The position numbers were made by a program, and so were the translations under genes. A DNA stretch of 64,000 bases from Pochonia chlamydosporia 170 (taxonomy: Eukaryota > Ascomycota > Sordariomycetes > Hypocreales > Clavicipitaceae): the NCBI RefSeq assembly GCF_001653235.2, contig NC_035790.1, forward strand, positions 6,324,001 to 6,388,000. Reading direction: 5' to 3'. The notes beneath the pieces are model-generated. The model was given only the letters and a program-made list of their open reading frames with translations. It was not told the DNA's origin and did no database searches. Of this stretch, positions 44,771 through 55,005 are shown one piece after another. How positions within the stretch are numbered: the first letter of the stretch is position 1; each line of letters opens with the position of its first letter.

Positions 44771-46680
44771 ATGGATGCGTATCGCGATAACAGTGAGCTG
44801 AGTAGTCTCAGCCCAGCCGAAAACATCAAGAGTCAAGAGAAGAGCATCTCACAGCGCGAATATGAAGACAACGCCCAACTAGCCCGATTGGGCAAGAAGT
44901 CTGTCCTCAAGGTAAGTTTCTAGGGCGCTGCAGCGAGTTCGAAATACTGATAGTATATCTTTTACAGAGGAACTTTAGCTTTATGACTATTCTTGGCTTT
45001 AGCTGTGCTGTCCTTGTAACCTGGGAGGCAATGCTTATGAGTTTTGCACCTGATCTCACAAACGGTGGCCCGGCAGGCTTAGTCTATGGCTTTATCTTTG
45101 TGTGGATCGGGAACTTTAGCGTCTTCTCTACTCTTTGCGAGCTTGTGTCTATGGCACCAACTTCTGGTGGACAGTATCACTGGGTCGCAATGCTAGCACC
45201 CCAATCTAGCTTCAAGTTTTTATCCTACATCACAGGATGGCTCACCCTAGGAGGCTGGCAAGGCACGTCAGCATGTACTAGTTATCTTACCGGCTCTATG
45301 ATTCAGGGCATTGTTCATTTTGTCATCTCAACGTACGAGCCTCAGAAGTATCAAGCTACTTTGATGGCCTGGCTGTGCGTGTTTCTCGCCCTTTTGATCA
45401 ATACAGTTGTTGGTCGCATGCTTCCCAAGCTAGAGGGCGTAATTCTTATCTGTCATATTTTGGAATTCTTCTCTATTTTTATAGTACTAGTGTCATTCGG
45501 AACACATAGTGATGCTGCACATGTCTTCCACGAATTTCACAATGGTGGCAATTGGCCGAATCAAACCTTGTCATGGTTTGTGGGACTACTTGGCTGTGTC
45601 TTCTCTTTCGTTGGTATGTTGAGTGTGTTAATTCTTCCTCACACTGACAGAACTAGCTAACGTTGTCTTTTATGTTAGGCGTTGATTGCTCTTTTCACGT
45701 ACGTCTTCTACGCAGCCACGCATGCGTCGTACCTCACGCTCTCTAAACTGATACCTATTTACGAATAACGGCTAATAAAATTCAAAACAGATGTGTGAGG
45801 AGGTTAAGAACCCTTCTATAACTGTCCCACGTTCAATCATGCTCAGTATCTTGATTAACGGGATTATGGGGTTTTCTATGCTTACTGCAATGTTGTTTGC
45901 TGCAACAGACATTAACAAGGCGCTCCTTTCTGACACTGGGTATCCTTGTATTGAAATCTTTTATCAGGCAACTAATTCTGTCTCTGGTACGGCTATGATA
46001 ACGGCATTAGTTATCTTTATGGTCTTTTTTGCAGTCGTGGGGATGATGGCTGCGACGTCTCGAATGTTTTGGGCCTTTGCCAGAGATCGTGGACTCCCAT
46101 TCTGGAGAACTTTGTCAAAGGTATGCATTCAACTTATCGAGCACTCTCTTTACCTCAAAAAATAGAAATACCTAAAACTAATAAATTGATCTAGGTTAAC
46201 GAACGTACCTCCGTCCCAGTATGGGCAGTGGCTATTACAAGTCTTGTATCATGCCTATTGGGTATAATAAACATAGGGTCAACCGTCGCTTATAGTGCCT
46301 TGGTCTCTTTGTCAGTATCTGGGCTTTATGGGTCTTACCTAATGGCCGCATGCCTGCTTCTCTATCGGCGTTGCGGGACGGGCATCCTGAAGCTAGACCC
46401 TAGCGTGCCTCCAGCCCCCGTTAAGACTTACTTTATAGAAGGAAAGCTATCTTGGGGACCATGGCACATTCCCGGCATCTTTGGCATCATAAATAATGCA
46501 TTTGCATGCATATTTCTCGCTATTATCTGGTTCTTTAGCTTTTGGCCTCCGTCTACACCAACTACAGCCGAAGGTATGAATTACACTGTGGTGATAACCG
46601 GTGCTCTTGTAATATTTAGCATTATTTATTATCTTGCCTGGGGCAAGAAAGAATACAAGGGTCCATTTGTCGAGGTGTAG
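44771..46680 (+). CDS. APC-superfamily amino-acid/choline/GABA-type permease
   Basis: Five exons: 44771-44911, 44968-45613, 45679-45698, 45791-46120 and 46195-46680; introns of 56, 65, 92 and 74 bases. Joined length 540 residues. Exon 3 is a 20-base micro-exon encoding VDCSFH, which joins FSFVG to MCEEVKNP and restores the conserved loop seen in fungal choline/GABA permeases (usually GADGATHMSEE). About 12 membrane helices follow a hydrophilic 47-residue N-terminus. ELVSMAPTSGGQYHWV and SRMFWAFARDRGLPF are family signatures. The first in-frame ATG is 44771. Substrate is likely an amino acid, GABA or choline-like amine. Codon use is A/T-rich compared with the related permease at 55006. Confidence 0.87.
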
Positions 46681-48558
46681 TTGAACTACAAACAAGACAT
46701 TGGGAGGTATCCGCCTTGTTTAGAAGTTTCAATTCTTGTAATTATTATACTAGGTATAGTTACAACTGCTAATTGCTTAAATTTCATATGTATATTAGAG
46801 ATCTGTAAATTGCTTGATTAGCGGATGCGAGATTTAATTTACGTATAAAGCATTAGAAGTTGACGGTGAGACTCGTGGTCGAGTGTCCAGACATAAGGCA
46901 GACAGGGGGCATAACGGCGATCAAATTCGATGCGCTACTGTTGATCTTCCACCGCAGGATGCGAGTAATTGCGTTCCCCCTTTCACGGCTCTTCCCAAAT
47001 CCTGGTTTTGACTCTGAAACTTTATCACGACGCTAATAATATGAGATGCCATGTCCCGAGACGATGGTGATGACACGAGCTGGCCAAAGCAAAATGGGGC
47101 AATTACCAGTGGCTCCTGGTCACGGTTCTTTTAGACAAGTCAAATCTGATCCAGCAAGCTCAATAAGTCGACGGCTCAGGTCAGTCGGTCTGGGCCAGGG
47201 CGGTTGGACGTCTGATTATAAGCTTCGAATCGAGAGCCAACTAGTGTTCCAGAGGCCATCTCCGTTCTTCTACTAGCGACTAACACAGGTGCGATTTTAC
47301 ACTATGTGTACTTTGTAATGTCTGTTTTGCGCATTTACAGGCTTGCAATTGCACCCAGCATTGTACTGTACCGGCTCCTAATTTATCAGTTTTGACGGAT
47401 ATGACTTCGACTGACCTCAACACATTGGTGGAGCGTTCTTTTCCGTCAGTCCCAACAACCCAAAGGTCAATTCTATTCGATACTTGGGCAACTAGTTAGT
47501 TTCGAGAATAGGCTGAATTACTTGTTTTACTTTTGTTCTTGACATTATATCTATGACAAAACGCCCATAAGTATCGGCAGATCGTCAGGTTAGTACCAGT
47601 GCTCCTACAGTAATGTCTGTCACCGGTCTAGTCACGCCGATACAGTAATAGTAAATTCGGCTACAGTCTGCCACATTTTTACCCACTGCTGAACTCTACG
47701 TAGTGAACGGTGTAAACGTCTAGTTGGTACATTTGATTGTAGCTGAAATGGCTGTGGCCTGAAACAAACATAACGCCAACGCCACCAGACTGGGCTGTTG
47801 ACTAGTAAAAACAGTCAGGCTGCACTAGCTGGAAGCGCCTGCACTGCGATAACATCCACTTGCGAACCAACGAAGGGCGTGACAAAAGATAGGGTCTGGT
47901 TCGTCTGGTCGTGCTACTTACCATGTCTATTTGGGACTGTCACAAACACCAACACAGACAGTGCAGTCAGCCGGAAGCCTCGTTTACCTGTTGCTCAAGT
48001 GGGATTCCAGTCTTCTACATTCTGCTCACGAACACCAGTGGTAGCTTTAATAGGCTTATAGGTGTCTTCCTCTGGGACAGGCCAATATGTGGTGCGGTCT
48101 GGTCTTTTGAGATACCCGACTGCGTTGACCGCGGCATGAGGGTGTGGTTCAACTTGGAGGCCCGGTGGTTCGCGTATCTCTCCGTTTTAACACAGCACCG
48201 TGTCTTTTCTCTGATGGACGTGCTGTCAATGGAGACTAAGGGTCTTCGAGGAGGAAAACCGGTTAACCGTAAAAGTTGGAAAAATGCCGGCGATAGTTTC
48301 GCAGGGATTCTCACAGACGATTGTCCCCAGGTTGTTATTAGAAACAGCTAGTGCTTACGCGCCAAGAGCAGCTTCACGCCGCCGGCCCATTCTGCAGCCT
48401 AGCCTACGAACTGGGATCGTAACATGTGCCCATTTTATTCTGGTCTATAACTAATCTATTAATATATCATAGACATGCCCCCCCACAAAAGACAGATTCA
48501 GCTTCTGCTTCTCAAACACACGACTTCCAGAGCCAAACGTGGACAACATCACGACAAT
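46681..48558. other. 1.9-kb intergenic region
   Basis: AT-rich at its left end, then mixed composition. Open frames around 47798-48351 overlap on both strands, have no motifs and no convincing splice chain, so no gene is called. Confidence 0.4.
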
Positions 48559-49907
48559 ATGTCGTCCTATACTAGCCTTCGAGGCCAATTCGAGGAGGGA
48601 TTTCGATATGGCGTGGCTACCCTTCCGTTTTATGCCATCTTGTGTATCGCCGCCGGTGTGCTGAGCTTGGTGTTGTGCTGTGGTGTGCGACAACAACGCG
48701 ACCCAGCAAGATCGTACCTGAACTGGCTCAGGTGCACATTTGGCCTCTTCGTTTTGTAAGTGCACTTAGATATTTGAGCCCGATTACATGTGGCGACGAA
48801 ATGGAAATCGAATCCTGTCTCAGGATGTTGCTAACCGTCGCGTCTTTCAACCTGCAGTTATAGTTTTACCCGCACGGTCAGCCAGGCCCTGTATGTCGCC
48901 AACATGCGCATGTATCTCGACTCAGTAGGCTACGGAAGTTCTGCGAGGTCAATAATCAACAGAGCGTCAAACTATATCGGCTTTGTCAGCGTTTTGACTG
49001 GAACTTGGACCGAGGTGCTTCTCGTCGCCACGCTCGTCACCGTTGGTGTTTGCATCTCAGACACGAGGCGCGGAGTGCTCAACAGCAGCGTTAAAGTGTT
49101 TCGAATCGTCACATTGGTAGTTGGGCTTGTTATCTGGGTATTGGCGATTGCACGATTTGCACTGGTGTGTCGGTCCCAGGCTCTGAGCAATTTGACCGCC
49201 CTTAAGACCGTGAGGGACGTGAATCGAATCCAATTTTCGATTCTTGTTCTCCTCCTGGTACTGGCCGTACTTTTCTGGGGCTGGTCGGTTGCTATCAAGG
49301 CTCAAGCAAAACATGTGCAGAAACCGGACCCGGTAAGATATCCATCTCCCCGAAGCACTATCATTTTCTCCGTTACATGGACTGCTAATTGAAACCGACA
49401 TAGCCTTCGACGTACTTCCTCGTCTGTACTACTCTCTTCGTTCTAGAAACGATTTACGATGTCGCCATCTTTGCAAGATACGTCGACTTGACCGGTGCGG
49501 GCGTCTCCATCAGCTACGATCGATATGTTGATGTGCTTGATTTGGTCTTCTCCTTTTTCCCGATGTTTATTATACTGGTCCTGCTTTTCACAATAAGCAA
49601 GAAACGTGTCGGTGGACTATGGTCTTTGCAAGGAGTTGGCCACAACCCGAATCATCAGCCAACTATGGCCCAGCAGGTTCCTTGGGGTCAGCCTCAAATG
49701 TATCCTCAATATCAGCCGCCACCACAAGCTCTGAATCCAGGCTGGAATCAGCAACAATTCCATCCAGGAATGCCGCCTCAACAAGGGCCATTCCTTACCT
49801 CCGTTCCGCCGCAAGAGATGCACGGCGGCCATGTTCCGACGTGGCATGAGATGCCGCAGCCTTCATATCGCGAGCACGCAGGAACCAAGCCATCTGGATA
49901 CGCATGA
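48559..49907 (+). CDS. Multi-pass membrane protein with Pro/Gln-rich tail, function unknown
   Basis: Exons 48559-48755, 48858-49332 and 49404-49907 (introns of 102 and 71 bases), 391 residues. The ATG at 48559 is preferred over an in-frame ATG at 48475, because MSSYTSLRGQFEEGFRYG leads directly into the first helix. About seven hydrophobic segments are seen (for example LPFYAILCIAAGVLSLVLCC, VLLVATLVTVGVCIS, VTLVVGLVIWVLAIARFALV, FSILVLLLVLAVLFWGW, VFSFFPMFIILVLLFTI), then a cytoplasmic tail rich in Pro and Gln (QPQMYPQYQPPPQ). Similar hypothetical proteins are common in ascomycetes, but I do not recognise a named family. Confidence 0.78.
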
Positions 49908-50027
49908 AACTGGTATTCCTTCACCATGAGTAATATGTTATGCTATGTTAATACATGTATTGTGTCTACAAGCTGTCTCGGAAGTCACCTTTCATTCCCT
50001 ATGCCTTCCTCATGTCGATCATGCAAC

Positions 50028-51212
50028 TCATACGTTTGTGAGATCAACCACCGGTTGCGTAGAACAATGTATGACACCTCCTGTAAGTGGAAGAGCATTG
50101 ACGTACACCTGCTTGACCACTCTGTCGGGACACAACTCTTGCATCTTTCTCAGCGCCGCTGTGTCTGTTTCATCATCACCAAACTTTGGCAGAATCACCG
50201 CCCCATTCGCGAAATAGAAGTTGACGTAGTTTGTCGCCGGGTCTTCATGTTTCAAGTACTCAGTGACTTTTGGATCTGGCTCAGGAAGTTCATGCACCTC
50301 AAATGTTCGCCCCTTGGCATCTGTGTTGCCCTCTACAGCTGCCTTGACTTGTTCATACACCTCATGCCACCTCTCCTCAGCGCTCTCATGGGGTCGCGAC
50401 ATGACAAGAACCCCAGGACGAATGAACTGAAGTTCCGCATCGGAATGAACGTCGGTAATATCCAAGTTCTTGAAACCAGGGAACCAAATAATCCTTGTTG
50501 CCCCAAGAAGCCGGCGCAGCTCAGCCTCAATTTCTAGCTTTGACATGCCCGGATTTCTGTCCTCTCCAATTATGCTGCTCTCGCTGGCAATGAGAGTTCC
50601 CTCGCCGTCGTAGACTAAGGCACCACCCTCGAGGCGAATTTGTGACTCGATACATGTGACAGGCGATGGGCTTGCGTCTTGCTGAATAACACGCTTTGCA
50701 AAGGTTGCATTTTCCTTCAACTGCATCGCATCCACTTTTGGCCACTGCTCTTCAGGCTTGAGGGAGCCATTATCAGACACTGAACCACCCCATTCATTGA
50801 ATCGGAAGTTAACGGCGAATCTTTGCGTTTGTGTTTCCGGTGTAGTGCCGTGGACGTAGACTGGTGCCGTATCCCGAACCCATAGATGATTTGTTGCAAA
50901 TGGAATGATTTCAACTGCAAAGGGTCCGTGGGTTTTGTCATTTAGCATTGTTTGAGCCCGCTGAGAATCTTCTGGTCTTGCGTATAATCGTACAGATTCA
51001 AACTCAGAAATTGTGGCAGCAAGGTCGATTATCTCGCGGCACGCGTTTTCATAGTGCATAGACGGAGCAGAACATTCTGAAGGAAAGCCGAGTATTGTGG
51101 CAATATGACGACACGTCTCAGCCGGATAATTGAAGTTTAGAGAGGGAACAGACTCTTTCAATACTTTTCCATTAGCAAGATTGCCGTCTGAGTGAACAGA
51201 GCTTGGTGACAT
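50028..51212 (-). CDS. Agmatine deiminase family protein
   Basis: Intronless, 394 residues from the ATG at 51212; the frame continues upstream but without another ATG. Members of the peptidyl-arginine/agmatine deiminase family hydrolyse the guanidino group of agmatine to N-carbamoylputrescine and ammonia. Hallmarks seen: FATNHLWVRDTAPVYV with the WxRD motif, the NFRFNEWGG substrate loop, EGGALVYDGEGT, DITDVHSDAE where HxD is the catalytic pair, and the C-terminal GGVIHCSTQP with the nucleophile Cys near 383. All key residues are present. Normally the family reads HVDG after the His; here it is HSDA, a small change near the active site. It lies beside an amidase and an APC permease, suggesting use of agmatine or a related amine as nitrogen source (inference). 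Confidence 0.88.
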   Translation of the reverse strand: MSPSSVHSDGNLANGKVLKESVPSLNFNYPAETCRHIATILGFPSECSAPSMHYENACREIIDLAATISEFESVRLYARPEDSQRAQTMLNDKTHGPFAVEIIPFATNHLWVRDTAPVYVHGTTPETQTQRFAVNFRFNEWGGSVSDNGSLKPEEQWPKVDAMQLKENATFAKRVIQQDASPSPVTCIESQIRLEGGALVYDGEGTLIASESSIIGEDRNPGMSKLEIEAELRRLLGATRIIWFPGFKNLDITDVHSDAELQFIRPGVLVMSRPHESAEERWHEVYEQVKAAVEGNTDAKGRTFEVHELPEPDPKVTEYLKHEDPATNYVNFYFANGAVILPKFGDDETDTAALRKMQELCPDRVVKQVYVNALPLTGGVIHCSTQPVVDLTNV

Positions 51213-51773
51213 GATGTAGGTTGTTAGTGGCAAAGAATTGAGTTGAAAGTCTATTTGTAGCTTATGCAATCAGGTATGACAACTGTGCTTCGTTCCCAAT
51301 GCCAAAAGAAATAGATAAAAAGGTTGAATATGGTATTAGAAATTGTCTTCTATAAACTCTCTAAATACACCCTTCATATATCCCGGAATGGTGATTCAAA
51401 TTGACTCTTCGACATACACGGCCGCCGTCCCGGGACCCGCGGTTTCCGACCCAGAACTTGGAGCGGCTGCCGAGCAAACGCGACGGCGTCCAGAACTGGG
51501 ACTTGAATTATTCTTACAGATCGGAGGACCTTGCTGGTATGCTTCAATTAGACTGCGTCGTGGTATCGGGACCCGAAGTCTGGTTGAATACATGGTGCTT
51601 TGGGCCTCGTGATTGCTCGCAGCCAGCTCCCTGATACAGTTTGGTGAAAATGAAAAACATGGAGCAAAATCACAGCAGAGCCGTCACAAAACACAGAAGT
51701 ACGAGAGTATTTAATTGATATGAGATTTAGATTTTAAACACTATCTAGCCAAGTGCCAAGAAGAGATACACGA
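51213..51773. other. Intergenic between the deiminase and amidase genes
   Basis: 560 bases holding the deiminase promoter and the 3' flank of the amidase gene. No gene is seen. Confidence 0.45.
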
Positions 51774-53890
51774 TTAAAGCAGAACAAGCTCTCCAGCGGT
51801 TTGCCCATTAGCCAAGCGGCAAACCAGGATGGTGATTGTTTGAGTCAGAGCAGGGCTAGTCCAGCGCGACCATGACCTATCTCTATCCGAAACTGGATAT
51901 GACAGTTGGATATTCCAACTTTTACCCTCTACCTTGAGGGGATGCATTTGCCCATTGATGTAGCAGGAGAGAGAGTCCACGGCACAGCTGTCATGAGCAT
52001 CAAGCGTTCCCTGAATATGAAGGTGGACGGTCGAACCCTCAAATTTCTTAGCCCTCTTGAGGACTGCGATTTTTGGCAATCCCACTCTGGCAGCACCAAC
52101 TCTTCCGCTTTGGCTAACTACTCGGAACTGAACGAGGTCAGAATCCAGAGCCGGCACAAGGGAGGGCAAAACACGGTGCTTCGTAGCAGCCTCAAAAGCG
52201 TAGCCAAATCGGAGCAGTTGGCTATCTTCATATGCCTTTCCTGCAAAGGTAAGGTTGACTGGCATCTTGGTATCTTCCATGATGCCCATGGGCACCGAAA
52301 TACTGGGAACACCAAGGTGCCGCATCGGAAGATTGCCATTTGAGTACAAGACACCATTGCGCCATGCAAGCCGGCAGCCTTCCTCGTCACAATCCGCATT
52401 TGCAGGCCCAACATCCCCATTTGCTGGGAAAACCACTGCGTCCAGATTGAGCGCTTCCATCCAGTCCTCGAGAGTATCTTTTCTCGCCTTTTCCAATGCT
52501 TCAAGGCCTTGCTTCATGCCAGGGAGGTCAAACATGGTCTTTGCTTTGGTATGCGGATAATCCACGACCTTTTGCCAGCTGAGTTGGTTGTCTTCTTCTG
52601 TTTCCCCCTGCAGAGATCCAGGCTCAAGGGGAAAGATTAAATCAGGATTGACCTTAGTTAAGGTATCGAGGCCAGATTGACCATTTGCGATAAGGAAGTC
52701 ATCCCAAGCATGGGCAATGAGCTCGTACCGTTCAACAGAGAGCCAATTTGGGGGCAAGTTCTCAATGTTGGCCCATTGGACACCGTCTGGTTCATAATCC
52801 TCATACTTTGTGACGAGAGGGAAATCCACCTCTACAACAGTGGCACCACATGCTTCGAGGTTTGCCTTGGCGCGCTCCCAAAGCTTCAGAACGGAAGGCC
52901 TGGTCGCGATGGGCACCGGAGTGGCACCCCCGATATACATAGTTGGCACTCCGAGACGCTTCCCTTGCAATGCGTTTGTATCTGTCAACTCAAGAAAACT
53001 CTTAGGTCGTGTTTCATCCGCTGAAGGAAGAGGAATCAGCGGCTGTGCGTTCCAAAAGTCCCCGAACGGATTGGCGTCAGACACGCACAAAACATCTAGC
53101 ACTCGAAGCATGTCGTCCATGGTGCGTGTATGAGGAACCAGCACGTCGCAGGTCGGATACAGATGCCATACTCCACGCAGAGGTAGGAGACCCCGAGAAG
53201 GTGTATAGGCCACCAGAGCGTTGTTAGATGCTGGAGATCGACCAGAAGACACAGTCTCAGTTCCAAGACCAAAAACTGCGAAATTGGCTGCTACTGCAGT
53301 TGCAGAGCCATTGGAGGAGCCAGACGCATAGGCTGCTGTCAGATATTCCAGATTGTACGGAGACTCTGCCCTGCCATAGGAACCACGCTGCATGCCGCCA
53401 TTCGCCATTGCCGGCATATTGGTTCTGCCTAGAACAATGGCACCAGCAGCTCGCAAGAGAGCCACGCATGCTGCATCATCTGTTGCAACTAGCTTCTCAA
53501 ATGCTGGTGCCCCTGCTGCAACCGTCATGCCTTTCACCTTGATGTTATCTTTGGCTAAAAACGGTATGCCCTCTAATGGCCGAGGTGGCACTCCAGCAGC
53601 CCGTCTTGCGTCCGAGGCAGCGGCCTCTTCGAACACAGTTGGGTTGATAATGGGGATAGAACTCAGTTTCAAGCCGCCCGCATCATAGACACTTATACGG
53701 CGAAGATACTTGGCGACAAGTTCTACGCTGGTGACTTGTTGCTTATTTAGGGCCTCCAGCAACACAGAAATGCTAGCGTCGAGGAGATTGAGGCCGGGTT
53801 GGCCAAGCTGCTCCTGGTTTCGCTGAGGTATAGTCAGTAACAGTGATCGGGTTCATGGGATGTTAGTGAATTGAGACTTACACTGCCCAT
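51774..53890 (-). CDS. Amidase-signature hydrolase with C-terminal extension
   Basis: Exons 53890-53882 (only nine bases: M-G-S) and 53822-51774, intron 59 bases (GTAAGT...CTCAG). Joined length 685 residues. The amidase-signature catalytic triad is present: Lys in LAKDNIKVKG, cis-Ser in ASGSSNGSAT, and nucleophile Ser in GTETVSSGRSPAS. The residues around the nucleophile are unusual, since most members have TGGSIRxPA. The catalytic domain ends near residue 550 and is followed by about 130 residues containing a Ser/Trp-rich stretch (SYPVSDRDRSWSRW) that I do not recognise; typical family members end earlier. Amidases hydrolyse carboxamides to acid and ammonia. Being next to agmatine deiminase, it might act on a carbamoyl or amide intermediate (inference). 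Confidence 0.85.
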
Positions 53891-55005
53891 GGCGAAATAT
53901 TCTGCTTGGCACCGGTGAAGTTCTTAAGGCTGTATCTGTGATGGACGAGCTGGCACGGAGCCTATGTTTGGGTGGCCCTAATAAGCAAAACACAACACAG
54001 AGTAGCAGCACAACTGAACACGATGTGTTAGCTAGGGGAATATGCAAAAAGTCTTGTTTGCGTCACTCTAATACATCAGGTGCGAACTATCTGTTACAAA
54101 TGTCTTGCACTTTCGGCAAGCTATGGTCCGTTGACAACTCTTTCGTTATGACCGATAGTGCGACCATAATGATATCGGGTGGTGGAGGTCTTTCATTGTA
54201 GTCGAGCAATCAAAATACTTTACGATGGATGGATCCCACAAAAGTGAACTCGTTGATAGCTAACGCGTTGCCAACCGGCCGGAACATCGCCGTCCGCGGC
54301 TGCCGACATCGTACCTGGAGGTTGCCCGCGGCGGCCGTTGGTGTAAAGGCGGCTCGGGGTTGATAAGGCTGGCGGAACCTGGTGTTGTGCACTTGACTTA
54401 TAGACACGGAACTCTTTTTTACTATGAACGGCTTATTGGACTACCAGATCCATGGAATCGGCATGCGATCTGGCGCTGGAATGCGGAGGACGGTGATGAT
54501 CTGTGGCAGGAAGGCCCCGTAGTCCCGCCCCCGCATCGTCAAAAATCCCGGACGGCGCCGATGAATGGAGTCAAAATTGCCTATTTGGGCCATGGCTCGT
54601 GTTTTCGCCGCCGTTGACGCCAACATGGCGGAAAAAAAGCCAGACCGTTGGCAACCAGTAACCCTTCAAGGCGTCGCTAATCCCCGGATATCGCACTAAC
54701 ATTGTTGCCGTGGCTGTTTCTCCAAATGTATTGTTGAAGCAACAAGAATGCCACTCGTGAGTCCAACACTAGGCTTTTAGGCCAGACACCATCTTGGTCC
54801 CTGTCGCGTCAAGTTTCCGCATCATCAGAGCAATATCGCCAACTGGTATATTTATGACCACGACCCTTTACCAGTTCGTCAGACAATTTCGGCACACAAA
54901 AAACTTCATCGCTCAACATCCTTCGAGCGTCATTGCAAATGAAACATTTCCTATCCCCACGTTCCCGCCTTATTCGACACCTTCTCCTGCGGAATATTGA
55001 CCGAG
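53891..55005. other. Divergent intergenic region of amidase and permease genes
   Basis: 1.1 kb with a GC-rich middle (54260-54360) and a TATA-like TATATTTA at 54847-54854, about 150 bases before the permease ATG. No gene is supported. Confidence 0.45.

Noticed and set aside
47798..48351. Overlapping frames on both strands, up to 146 codons
   Set aside because: No domain, no signal peptide and no convincing exon chain.
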